Positions 47,801-60,167 of a stretch of DNA of 64,000 nt are shown here, piece by piece. The stretch covers positions 992,001-1,056,000 of the forward strand of contig JACTVC010000003.1 of assembly GCA_018417955.1 (NCBI GenBank), given 5' to 3'. A model generated the notes under the pieces. The model ran no database searches. It saw only the letters and a list, made by a program, of their open reading frames with translations, and was not told the DNA's origin. Source of the DNA: Laccaria trichodermophora. Lineage: Eukaryota > Basidiomycota > Agaricomycetes > Agaricales > Hydnangiaceae. How positions within the stretch are numbered: the stretch's first letter is position 1; every line of letters starts with the position of its first letter. The translations under genes were made by a program, and so were the position numbers.

Positions 47801-50740
47801 TCCAAGTTTTCGAGATCCCTGACGTACGCCATCTCTCCTTTTATGAGTTCAAAGATTAGTCTACAAGCTGTCAATACACGCAAAGATTATGATCATTTGA
47901 AAGATCACGTACGACTGGCGTTGACTTTCACTCTTCGTAAAAGTCTTCCTCATATCAGGTGAAAGAAGGTCGTGCCATTCCCACTTGCCGGTGACACCCT
48001 TCCCCATGGCTGACTGGAATGTCCGCAGCTGTGCGACATTATGCAGGTTCTTGATGGCAGCGATGGCTTCCCGTAGAAAATCGCCATCAGGGTTGCCGGC
48101 TTCTGTCTCGTGGTATACAGCATCCAATAAAACAGGATATTTTTGTAAATGTTCTGCGGGACGATTGAGGTAGTGCTTCAAATCCAAACGAGGGGTGCCA
48201 TTAGATTGTGTTGATAGTTTGCGTGAACATTTCTATTGGATAACATCAGACAAAATTGGCTGCGCACGAATCTTTTTCAACGCACCTCCATGAAGAGGCG
48301 AAACTCTGGATTCTGCTCCAGTTCCTCCTTCAACCGTTTCTCTGCAAGCGGATGATGTCCAACATAGGTTGGATATACTATCCTAAACTCCGTCGCCGCA
48401 TCCAGAAAGATATCTCCAACCCTTTGAATGATTGGGGCCTGTTCTCGTTGTCGTACATACATGACCTCCAGTAGCCGCCGATTACATTCCCGCAGTTCAA
48501 GGATGTTGCCAAATACTTCTTCGATAAACTCCTCAAGGACATACGACGACATCACAGGAGGATCGGCGTAACGAAGGGGCTTGATGTAGACGGACTCTAC
48601 AATGTCCAGGTCTTCCAAGTACTGTTCCTCCTTGCTGATCATTTTGTGAATAATTCTGTAGAAAACAGCATATCAAAATGACAATCTTTCAGGAAGAATG
48701 GAAGGATCGCACGTCTGACGATTGATCTCGCTTTCTGGCAAAGACTTCATCACCTCAGCGGGGACACTCTTCGACCAGTCTTCGCGTACTGTGGAGGTCG
48801 GTACCTCAACCGAACTAATTAGTTGGGCGAGACCCTAACATATTGCAATAATCAGCCGGCTACAACACTTCTCAAGGTGGGGACAGTACCTTTCGAGGGC
48901 ATCCATATGCATAGCATTCTGGACCCTCACCACAACTCGGAGAGTAGCACTTTGTCAACATTGTAACCACTCCTGATGGTAATTCTGCCCTCTCTGGCAC
49001 CCCATCTGTAGCTCCCTCTGGGTCGTCTAGGAACATATAAACATCCTCTACGCCATCCTGAAGCACTCGACCACCCCATTCTACTTCATAGAAGAAGAGT
49101 TGCGTTTGGAGACTGCGTGAGACTTGCAGAGCTGCCCTTCGATCTCCAACAGAAACGCCATGGCTGCGCACCAGTTCTTTTTGTATTATGGATTGGATAG
49201 TTGACTGCAGACATTAACGTTGGTGATGATAGACAGAGTAAACTCAACGTACCACGATGTCTTTAGCAGTGAATGCTCGAGGGTAGGGTATGCTACCTTT
49301 AACGTGTGTACCTCGCGTAATCTTCAACTGCAGCTGCACAGCAAGATTGGACAACAAAGACAAATCTATGAAATCTTCTTCCTGCTCGTACCAATCGTCC
49401 GGCTCCTCTTCATGCAACTCCAGGTGAAGTCGTTGTTCAAAGTTAACAATTGCGCGCAAGTCATTGGTTACTCGTCTTGAAAGGTTACTGGGACCAGCGT
49501 GATGCCAGTCATCAGCCTCTGATGCATAATCATAAGTACTTTCAGTGTTGGCGCGGTTGACTGTGACCTCCACAATGGGATTCCAGTCTGAGGTTGGCGC
49601 GTCTGAACTTGTTATTCGTGAGTTCTGGGATTCTGGTCTCTGTTCAGTAAGATATGAAAGGGATGAAGATTCCGAGGGACGACGCAGTAAAGGATAGTTT
49701 CCGCCTATATCGAGAAATAAGCCAACTAGCTTGGGGTAGAAACAAAGCCTTTGCTTACTCATAAAAGTGGAAACATCAGTGAATGACTCTTGAAAAGCTG
49801 GGGTTACTCTGATGGGCTCTGGGTTCTCTTCGTATGGCGGCCTTTCGGGTTCATCCTCATCATACATGTCATATATCGCGGACGGTGAGATCGCCTGCGT
49901 GACCCCGGCTTCAGGAGCATCGTACTGGGGTGCCAGAGATTCGGCATATCCATTTGATAAACCTTGCATTGGAGCAAATGAAAAGGAAGCATTCGGATCG
50001 TCTCGGGCGTCATATCGGTATTCTGGAACGGGTGGCCCATATATGTCAGGGTATTCGGATGTGGGGGAGATGGGCACGTCAGCGAATGGAGGGCGGTTAG
50101 GAACATTTGAATGGGGGTGTAATCCATCCACTGGTGCAGGATCGACGATTACATGGGCTTCTGGGGCAAACGTGGAGGCCTGCGGCTGCAATTCTCCGAC
50201 TGGGGATACATAATCGCGAGCGGCACCCTTGGGAAGGTCGGAGGGATATATCGACTGCTGCGGCTCCAGAGAAGACCTATTACGTAGGACCTGAGGAGGT
50301 GCATTCGGACAATGTATATCCACTCACTGAATTGTCGTTGGTGGTGTAGGAAGCGCTGAAGTACTTGATCTGCTTCTGCTCACAGATGTTGCACCAGGGG
50401 GCTGGGGAAGCGGCCGGACCGCCCTCGAAGAAGAGCCGCGGTTGGGCGAATTCGCGGGGCTTGAACTTGATGAAAGCGTCTGTGAGATGCTGCTGGGATC
50501 TTGTGGTGATGTGCAAACAAATAAGCTTGTAATATTCGGGTGGATAAAACACGTATACCCACAACCAGAATTGCGAAAAGATGATGACGGGGACGAGTAT
50601 TCCACCGGTGATCTTGCATCGTTGATGGCGTTGGGAAAATGTGCAGAGACACTGGGATTTCTCGTAAAGCCCTTTAGGACTGTATCGTAGAGCTCGTTAA
50701 GGTCTTCCTCTTCAATAACATCGGGTGCTGAGATAGGCAT
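44888..50740 (-). CDS. Rho guanine nucleotide exchange factor, DEP-DH-DH-PH-CNH
   Basis: ATG 50740 opens a disordered Ser/Pro-rich N-terminus (to about 49450). A DEP-like domain follows (AFTAKDIV, HGVSVGDRRAALQVSRSLQT, VYMFLDD). The first DH domain (48650-47950) starts MISKEEQYLEDLDIVESVYI and includes YLNRPAEHLQKYPVLLDAVY. The second (47900-47100) starts FELIKGEMAYVRDLENLEN and includes INRPIPRLLRYELLLKQILG. A PH domain lies at about 47060-46500 (WTELFVLLFDNY, GGPYILFAESAQARSEWKP). The CNH domain runs to the TAA at 44888. It would activate Rho1 at the membrane for cell-wall integrity, like yeast Rom2. More than fifteen exons; all joints examined keep the frame. Confidence 0.88.
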
Positions 50741-51086
50741 ATATCCAAGCTTTCAGAGTTTCAACCAAAGCGCTAATCCTTGGGAGGTCAGTTGTGTCGT
50801 TCATCCGTGTTGCCGATGGGGTAAGGCAACTCACCTAAACCACGGAACAACGTGTACATATAACTTTGCGTTGCCGGGTGGACAGCGCGTTGGTGAAGGT
50901 GACGGCGTTTAAAGGAAGGTCAGTATTTATTAGATCACATCGCATTTCCTGCTCTTGATTTTGTGCCTGGCGATTATGCTGTGTTGGAATGGAATTGCTT
51001 CCGATGACCACTTTATCTCGACCAAATCTCGACTGCATCTCTTTACAAGTTGTACTCAAACACGGTGGGCAGTAGCCTAGTTGGAA
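50741..51086. promoter_or_regulatory. 346-bp divergent promoter region
   Basis: Separates the ATGs of the RhoGEF (leftward) and the tRNA methyltransferase (rightward). No clear TATA box or other motif was identified; the only open frames are short shadows. Confidence 0.4.
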
Positions 51087-52744
51087 ATGTCGGACTCTCC
51101 TCAGGATACTGCGACGAAAAAGTCTACATCCTCAGTCCAAGATATCGCCGCGGAAAAGCCTCCCTTTGGCTCAAGGTGCGTACTTATCAGCGGTCGACGC
51201 TTCAACGGCATCCGTCAACATCTCAACTTCATTCAGGTTTCTCACAGACGAGGAGGATGTATGGAGCCAAAACGCATGGGACCATGTACCACCCCCAGAT
51301 GACCAAGTGGAGATTATTGCCAACTCTCTTTCGAGGCAGCGGCTGACTCCCGTACCAGCCGAGGAAAAAGTAAAATATGACGAGAAACCTGCGAAACATT
51401 GGTGCGTCCACTTGCATCTACAATTTTACCGAGAAATTCAAGTGCTATCATTTAGGGATAATTTTTACAAGATGAATGCGAGCAACTTCTTCCGAAACCG
51501 AAAATGGTATTTGACGCCGCTTTTTTGTCCTTCACTCACATCCAACTCTACCCCAGGCTCCACAACGAGTTCCCTGAACTTGTAGAGGCGACACAAGCGG
51601 AGGTTCTTCCCCTTCCTTGCCCCTTCGAGCACTGCGGCTAAACGAGAGTCTATTAAGGCTGGCCCTGTCACAATCACAGAAATAGGTTGTGGTGAATAAA
51701 ACTCCTCATTTACCAGGTCACTCTCCATACTCACTCAAATATAAATCCAGGGGCAGGCAACTCTGTCTTTCCATTGCTTTCAGCCAACCAGAATCCTGAT
51801 CTTAGGTTGAGGGCGTACGATTATTCTTCTCATGCAGTCAAACTTGTGCAAGTGGGTCAAGTCTTTGGCTTTGTAAACGCTGAATCTGACGCCATATTCC
51901 AGACTAATCCTTTGTACGAATCACCTCCAGTCGGCTCTATTCACGCCGCAGTATGGGATGTAACCTCTGCGGATGGCCTTCCATCGGACATTGAGCCTGA
52001 AACGATAGACATTGTAATTTTGGTGTTCGTGATGAGCGCTTTGCACCCTGACGAATGGGGCCGCGCAATAAATAACATTCACAAGGTTTTTTTGAATCCT
52101 GTCATTTCCGTTCCCGCACCATCAGACTAACTTTTTGTGGCAAAGATGCTGAAACCAGGCGGCCTTGTCGTCTTTCGTGATTATGGTCGGTATGATCTCA
52201 CCCAGCTACGATTCAGAGGTGGGCGCCTGCTCGATGAGAATTTCTATATCCGAGGCGACAAGACGCGGGTTTACTTCTTTGAGCTAGGTATGCCACTCAA
52301 GGTAGGTTAGCTTTCGTTTGACTGATTGATTGATCGGCAGATGAATTATCCCTGCTTTTCACTGGCGAAAAAGTGTCACCAACACAAACTACGACAGATA
52401 GGACGACTGAAATCTTGGAAGGTCACATGGATGAAGAGGAGACGATCAGTCCATTTGTACGATCACCATCGTCTTCTTCACCTGAGCCATCGTTACCTGG
52501 AGAAGGGCAATCTGGTTCCACCTCCCCACCTCCCGAATCTGTAACTGAAACTACACTCCCACCACCAGCGGAGGACACATGCCACATCCACCCAAACCTC
52601 CTATCTCCTTTGACAGGTTGTCAACATCCCCATCCTCTCTTCACCACTGAACAGCTGGGTGTTGATCGGCGGCTTATCGTCAATCGGAAACGCCAGCTAA
52701 AGATGTATCGTGTGTGGATGCAGGGGAAGTTCCGCAAGATCTGA
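51087..52744 (+). CDS. TRM140: tRNA N3-methylcytidine methyltransferase (TRM140/METTL2 family)
   Basis: ATG 51087 ([20 protein letters not shown]) leads via introns to [20 protein letters not shown], then [20 protein letters not shown] and [16 protein letters not shown]. The SAM-binding motif I follows as [18 protein letters not shown] across an intron. Then come [47 protein letters not shown] and [17 protein letters not shown]. This order is diagnostic of the m3C32 tRNA methyltransferases. The C-terminal insert is Ser/Pro-rich, and the protein ends [20 protein letters not shown]. It modifies C32 of Thr and Ser tRNAs in the cytosol. About seven exons, intact. Confidence 0.87.
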
Positions 52745-52909
52745 TCAAATGTGGTTGTCTCACTGGAGCTATGGTACGAAAACGGGGAAGATGAAAGACA
52801 CGGGTTTTCGATGGACCCCCGAGATTATCATTATGTCATATGGCGTTTAAAACTCGATGTGTCTAATACAACCGCGTAAAGAGAGCAAAACAGGCAGTTG
52901 CATAAATCT

Positions 52910-55746
52910 CTAGAAAAGAATTCCAGCAATGCGCTCCAAAATGTTCTTGGGTGGAATTTCAGGTGTCTCAGTCTCTTCCATACTAGGAATGCCCTAGGGA
53001 GGAAGGCGTGAGTAACGAAGGTCCGAAAGAAAAGGGAAAGTCGTACGGTGACAAAGTCCATTTCCGATGGCTTCCAGATCTTGGTCTTCTTCACGATCTT
53101 GTATCCAAAATACAAAATGAGGAAAATTGGAATGTTGACGTCTGGTTGCTTTGGTATGAGCATGTTGAGGAGCATTGTAAGTGAAGGACTCACAAGCAAC
53201 GAAGAACCCGGAAACATCAAATTTGCCAAAGAAAACAGCAAAGCCGTTAATCAGGATGAAGAACATCGTCCATGCACAACCCCAGTATGCAACGTAAGGT
53301 TGCCATTTGTTATTATAGGCGTTTTTCGTGAGATCAAATCCTTGGGCTTTCATGCCTCGATCTGACAAGCTGGTCAGTTTGTGTTCAATGAACTGGTCGA
53401 AAGGAAACATACAGAAGAAAATGTAGGTCAGATTCATCGAGAACCAGCTAGAGAAGCCTCCAGTGGTCGAGAGGTTGACAAACCAACTACCATGGTGTCG
53501 TTAGTGTCGCCTTCATATATTGTTGGTGTGAGTTAAAAAGCATACTTGAACACGGTCTCTGCTCCTGATGATACGTTCATGAAAGCAAGGAACGAAAAGG
53601 CGCTCTGGTCAAAGGTAAGAAAATTAAAATGGTACTTGGTGCCAGGATACTCACCGCGACGAGGACGGCATATAAAGGAAGACCGCCCTTTGTGCAGTAG
53701 GTCAAGAAGCGAGGTGCCTGCCCACGGAGGGCAAGGCCGTAGAGAATACGAGACGAACAGAACAAGAAACTGTTTCCGGCAGAGAAGGCACTCGAGAAAA
53801 TAGCGCTATTAACAATATGAGGGAGAACTGAAGGGATCTCTGTTAGTCCAGCATGATTGTGGAAGAATTGCTACATGAATTACCTCTCACTCCAGCACGC
53901 TTCATGGCAATCACGAAAGGAGACTGTGCAGCAGTGCCAGTACCTATGCGCCACGGGATGCGCTCAGCAAAAGTGTATCAACAAAGCAAGCAACATACTT
54001 TTAAGCAGCGCAGGGTCGTTGTACGCTACCAACATTCCGATCATCAGAACGCCCAAAATCTATCAAGGGTTAGGCGAGGATGAAAAGAAGTACGCATTTA
54101 CTCACGTAGAAGATGACGATGCGATAGAAGACACGGTGAACTGCTTTGGTAATATTCCGACGGGGGCTTTCGGTCTCAGATGCAGCGCTGTGGGAGTGTC
54201 ATGTGTTAGCCTGACTTGTTGTTGAAAAGGTTCAGCCAAAAGCTCACATCGCGACCAACTCCATTCCCTGGAAGGAGAAGGCAGCCTGGACGAGCACGGA
54301 TAAAATCCCGAGGAATCTATCGGTGTTAACATTCTTGACGAGTCCCGCCCCAGCAACTGCTCCAGGATGTTTCCAGTACTGAGTTGGCAAACTCTCTTCA
54401 GATACTATAGTCGTGATGTAGTTGATGCCACATACCCTAAATCCAATACGGTCTCCTGAAGGACCTCCTCCAAGGTCGATAACCAGTCCAGCAATGAGCA
54501 ACCCAATGATCAACAAAACTATGTCGCAATGGCATTTGTCCAGACAGGAATTTATGTCAGAAATAGAGTGACGTACTTTTGATGATAGAGAAGAAGAATT
54601 CCGCTTGATTGCGCAATGTTCCTGATTAGTTGAATTCTCGAAAAGCTGAGAAGTACACTTACATTCTCCGAACCACCTTTATCATTGTCAGTGTAAAGAC
54701 GTAAAAAGATGAATGTGCCTCTAACCTGACACCAAAGATATTGATAGCACAGACCAAGACACAAAGAACCTACATACTTGTCAGAACATTAGTAGGATAG
54801 GATGTCGCGATGTTCTCACAGCTGTGTAAATGGCAGCATGGTGGGTCTAAATATAAACTGTCAGCGGAGATACCTCACCGTTGCGATTCACACTTGCATT
54901 GCTGTCCCAGAATGTTATCAAGATAACGGCTGCGGTGATTTCGACAGGTGTAGAGATACTGTCCAAAGGTCAGGCTTAAACATAGGCAGTTAACGTTGAA
55001 GACCGACGCATTGGTGTAGAAATAATTCTGATAATGATACCTTCAGCATCTGTAACTCTCAGTAGCAGAATTCGAAAACTTACCCAACCAACAGCGAATC
55101 CGAGAGCGGGATCTACCCATCTTGCAGCTGATTCTCGTCAGTTTACAGCTTAGCAGCAATGCTGATAATACACGCACCAAAATGGGGGAAAGTACCTGAG
55201 ATCGGAGCCCAGGTGGTCATTTCACCAACAGCGCAAAGTGACCTAAACATAGTTCAGGTGTATGCAAATGTCGGAGCAAGGTCTAACTCACGCGTATGCC
55301 ACAGTGCCGACAAGAGCGTATGCAATTAAGGCCCCCAAAGGACCAGCGCCGCCTAAAGCATGTCCAGAACCGAGAAAAAGACCCGTTCCAATGGTCCCAG
55401 CAATCTATGCACGAACGCAAGGTATTAGCATTGATTAAATTAACACTCGGGCAACCATGGCTTACAGCAATCCTAGTCAATTGAGACTCTTTTCAGCAGA
55501 CGTCTAGTGAATAATAACAAGGTACATACATCTGGACATGGCGTTGCTTGAGTCGTCGTTGTACGCGATCAAGGTCATGGACATCGAAATGATACCTACC
55601 CCGTCCGTATCAGGAGGATGTTGGTATCAGCATTGTGGAGCGACGTACTGGGGGTGGGGCTGGACAACAAATTCTTCAACTTGTCCCTTCTCCAGTGAAC
55701 CCTGGTCCGGCTCGTCGCTTTGAAGTTTCTTCTCCGTATCAGACAT
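52910..55746 (-). CDS. amino acid permease (APC superfamily, yeast AAT type)
   Basis: ATG 55746 gives an acidic cytosolic N-terminus (MSDTEKKLQSDEPDQGSLEK). Exons then read LDRVQRRLKQRHVQM, IAIAGTIGTGLFLGSGHALG (the conserved first-helix motif), GGAGPLGALIAYALVGTVAY, MTTWAPISG, QAAFSFQGMELVA, and late helices (YVAYWGCAWTMFFILING). The C-terminus ends IPPKNILERIAGILF at 52910. About twelve membrane helices are spread over more than ten exons with short introns. It should import amino acids with protons across the plasma membrane. The large 5' flank of about 1.27 kb, shared with the divergent GPATCH1-like gene, would allow complex nutrient control. Confidence 0.85.
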
Positions 55747-57012
55747 AGTTAAAAGAGGTGGAAAGAAGACAAAGGGTTGACAGTGTGAACTCCCGGATAT
55801 AAGAGGCTGGTATCCATCCAAGCGCTGCTCATTTGATGCATTCAGGTGAAAACTAGCTTCTAGGTGTTAGGATGGCTGTGAATGGAGTCTGTCAGGTTTA
55901 AAAATAGATCCAAGTGCCCGTATGGAGCATTTTGAGGCCTCAGATAAGATTATCCGTAGCCCAAGCTTCGAAGGTCGCGCTACCCCCGAACTGCTGTGTC
56001 TAGGTTCCGTGCTTCTCGCCTGAAAATGCTTTACCATGCCGCAGCTGATTCCAACAGCTGTATGATGCGTAGGCGTTCAATGCTTTATACGCCTTCGTCC
56101 AAGCGTCAACGTGTCGGACCCTGAGTATGGGAGGCTAGTCGTGTCCGACTCGTGTGCTCCAATAGAACAACTGGACGGATATGGCAATTTCCCATGAGTC
56201 TGAATGCAAACGTCGCGTAACAGAGGTGGATAAACAGCTCATCGGGCTCCACACGGTCATTTGTTGCCTGTCCTCAAAAGAGCTGGAGACTTGAGATGGA
56301 CCAAAGTCACGTCAAATGTCAATGTCCGCTGAATATACTAACCACCTAACCCACAGATTGAACGCCTAAACGAGTTTCGACTTGCTCCAATGGGGGCTAT
56401 TCAAGTTGCGTCTGAGACGGATCGCGCCCATGTTGTCTAAGGTCGTCCACCGCAGCTATATGAGGGTTCTGGAGATTCGCCTTTCTTACAGCCCGGCCCC
56501 CGACTCCAAAAATATCGCATCAGGTTGCCTTTGAGGGTGGGTCCATGGAGCTTATCAGAGAGTTTTCATGTGGTTCTTTGCTGCCACAAGTTGATCGTCC
56601 CTTGGCCAGATTGAACGGGAGCGCCTAACGATCCTGTGTCTTCCTGTGTTGATGATCATTCGACGAATAGAAGGTTTGGTTCAGCTGCTGTCTCGCTTGA
56701 CTGAAGTTGTCAGTCAGGTATGCACCTTAGGACAGCCATTTTGAAGAGGCGCGCGACGCTGGAATACGAGAGAAATTGTTATAGAATCAGCACTTGGACA
56801 TGTACAAAACTTGGTGCAACTGGATTTGATTGGTTTAAAATGGTTTGAATGGCAGGAACAAACAGAGACAAGCAGTATTTCGCACCACGAATTCTTGGCG
56901 AGTCCATTTGGAGTTCATCAGGCCATTGATATCTGTTCCATCTGTTCTCTCTCTCTCCCTTCACACAATAAAGGACACTTCGCTTATAGGCCCTATCTTA
57001 TGAAAACATAAA
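55747..57012. promoter_or_regulatory. 1.27-kb ORF-poor divergent intergenic region
   Basis: Between the permease start (leftward) and the G-patch gene start (rightward). From 55822 to 56778 there is no open frame of 60 codons on either strand, which is unusual in this window. It holds probable promoters and leader sequence of both genes. No specific motif is claimed. Confidence 0.5.
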
Positions 57013-60000
57013 ATGACCAGTCGATTGAAGCGCAAGCTCGGAGAGTTGGGAATCGACACCACAAGCCGACAAGCAAACGAGAACTTTTGCCTTGTACGCT
57101 TTCCAAGTCCATGTCCTGATGTTTGCCAATTTCTGAGCTTGTAAATAGATAGGAACTCCTTTGCCTCCCCTCGAGAAGTCCAAGGACACGGGCGAATTCG
57201 TTCCTCTTTGGAAGCAAGATGTCAGTAATTGGATGGCTGAGCTGCGAACCACCGTCGAAGTTTTGATTATTACAGGTCCGAGATGAGAAAGGTCGAAGAC
57301 GTTTACATGGCGCCTTTACGGGTGGATTCTCAGCTGGTTATTTCAACACAGTGGGATCGAAGGAAGGTGAGTCACTGTTTTAACTAATCATCTATTTAGA
57401 GGTCACATCGTTTACGCCAGGATGGGCACCGGCTACCTTTGTCTCTTCACGAACGGAAAGAACAAAAAAGAAGGCGGCTCGACCGGAAGACTTTATGGAC
57501 GAAGAAGACTTGCAGGACATCAAAGACAGCCGAAACCTTGTCGACACTACTGAGGAAATGGACCTCTCTGGTGGAACGAAGATGGAGGGTATTGACAATG
57601 AGTCCGTGATATCCTGAGGCATTTTCTTTCTGATTTTCTCATACTCCTTGTCAGTCCCATTACCAGTGCTTTGCAAGCCTCCCTTTTACCTGCCCCAAAG
57701 GACTCAGCTGGTGCACGAATATTAATGAAGATGGGCTGGCGATTGGGTCAAGGAATTGGTCCCCGAGTCTCACTTCGTCAGCGAAAGTTGCAGGACATGC
57801 AAGCAATCAAAGCAACGACAGGGTCCAGAGGTTCGACCGACATTCTCGACATTCCGGATGATGACGAGGAAGCCAACAAACACACGTACGCGCCCCGAGA
57901 TACGCCACTTATTTTGGTTGAGCGCAAAGACAATTCGCATGGTATTGGGTATACGCCTGGGATGGGTTTGAACGAGAGCTTAGGCGCCAGTGCAAACACA
58001 AGCAAGGGTCCTCAATTAGCGTGTATGTGTCGTGCTTTTCTTGTCTCAACACTCTTATATATAATTTCACAGCCGGGTTTGGACTTGGGGCTTTGAATGA
58101 CGCCGACGAGGATGATTTAGACGTATACGACGGGGTCAACGCCACCCGAAATCGTCACGCGTATGACCATATCGATGGCGAAGATGGTAACACCGTTACT
58201 CTAGGAAAGAAGGCTCAGAAGTCCAAAAGCAGTGATAATGTACGCCTTCCAAATTCTTCTAGCTCCATACGTCCTTATGTTTTCAAGAGGTCATCTTCCT
58301 CAGCCCAGACGTTTCGGGATGGACGGCCTGTGTTACCCGGATTTGCTCTTTCAAATGAACCCGTCATTGAGGATAAATGGTCAGCTCTCGGCTTCTCGTT
58401 AACTACTATTCTGATGTGCAATTCCATTTGGTTTGATAGGTTCCCATTACCTGACATTCCTCAAGGCTGGACTCCAAATCCACAACGTGTCTGGAATGCT
58501 GATGCGAATGCGAACAAGGAAAACGTGGAACAACCTAAACCACCATCTCAAAGTGGACCTTTCCCACATGAAAAATGGAGGAGGTCTGGTATTACTGCAG
58601 ATCAGGTAAATCCTTTCCCTGACGCTCTCTCGCAGTAATTACTTATATGCGGAACAGCGAGGTTCTATGCTTGGGGAAGCACAGTCAAAAGCTACTCGTT
58701 CCGTTTTCGAATACTTGTCCGAGAAGGACCGAGAACGATTGAAGAATATCGCGGCTACGGGGAAGGCACAACCTTCAGCATCAGCCTCAACACCAGGTGC
58801 TTCTTCTTCCTCAACTTCCGCGACAATAACGATACCTCGCACCGAACCACATGTTGCCCAAGCCGCCTTACGTGGCTTCCAACCATTTACTTCTGACCCC
58901 ACCAAACAAGCTCGCTATACTGCATACCTCCTGTCCCAAGTTCAACAAGATTCATCTGCCCTACAAATGAAGCCCGCCCCCGGGCAGCCTATTGACCAGT
59001 TCAACAAGGAGCTTGAAGACTACGCTAAAGCCGCCCTGCTCTTCAAGCCCATCTCCGGTGCAATGGCAGGCCGATTCACTAGTGCTGCCATCATAGAGCA
59101 CGGACCAAAAATTCAGGAAGGCTTGCATACACCTTCGCAAGAGGAGCTGGCGGAGAAGGAGCAGCAGGAAGCACAAATGGCAAGGGAGGCGGAGGAGAAG
59201 ATAAGTCCGAAGGCGCATGCAGCGAAGATGGGAATGTACGGGCCACTCACGAGGGAGGTCGTTTCGTGGCAGCCTGCAAGATTGCTTTGCAAACGATTCG
59301 GCGTGAAAGATCCTAATCCTCCACCAGATGTGGAGGCGACAGCACCTCCGAAGGCGGGTTCCGGTTCTTCATCGGCTGTGTTTGCACAATCCTCCAATAC
59401 ACAGGCATCTGGGTCCGCAAAAGATGAAACTGTGCCTGCTCAGCAAGAGAGAGGTCCGCGGAAGTTGGAGAACATTGGACTTGGGGAGGATGAGACTCAG
59501 GGGCAGGATACACTAACATATCAGCGGCCTGCAATGGATATTTTCAAAGCCATCTTTGCTAGCGATAGCGAGGATAGTGACGAAGAAGATGAGGTGAAGG
59601 AAAAGGAGAATGAGAAGGGGGCTGACGAAAAAGAGGCAGGCGCCGCGGTCCCTGAGCCAACGACAGCTCTGCCAAACACGAACGGGGAGGGGAGCGTCGC
59701 GTCCACGACGTTACCCGTGACAGACGACGGTCCGGTGGATATGAGCACGTTCAAGCCGACTTTCATTCCGCGGGAGGGCAAATCGAAGAAGGAGAGAGAC
59801 GAGCGGTCAAAGGACAAGAAGGAGAAAAAAGGTGTCTTGGTATCGTTCGAGATGGATGAGAGTGGACCTGCAATCGTTTCACAGAAACCGCCCAAAGACA
59901 AAGATCGACCAAAGAAAAAGAAGAGGAAGGAGAAGGAGAAAAGAGAGGATGAAAATGAAGATGAGGGGATGTGGGTCGAGAAACCTGCTCCAGAGGTAGT

Positions 60001-60121
60001 GAAAGAGCTGCTGGTTCCTCCGTTATCGTCATCAATTCCTTCACAACCACCGTCCGATGGGAATAATACCTCACAAGAACATGCGCCCAGGGGTCGAAAG
60101 AGAGCCATAGACTTCATGTAA
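57013..60121 (+). CDS. GPATCH1: G-patch protein, GPATCH1/TOUGH family splicing factor
   Basis: ATG 57013 starts [17 protein letters not shown]. The exons give the family N-terminal domain ([30 protein letters not shown]), then the G-patch [20 protein letters not shown] (57710-57760). Further blocks are [35 protein letters not shown] and [14 protein letters not shown] helical segment follows ([20 protein letters not shown]). The long acidic and Lys-rich tail (59500-60121) carries the [12 protein letters not shown] basic run. G-patches activate DEAH helicases in the spliceosome, and members of this family associate with late spliceosomes in the nucleus. About seven exons, intact. Confidence 0.85.
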
Positions 60122-60167
60122 TCATATACCTTTTTTTAATGCTCAATATGTAAAGCACATCGCAATT

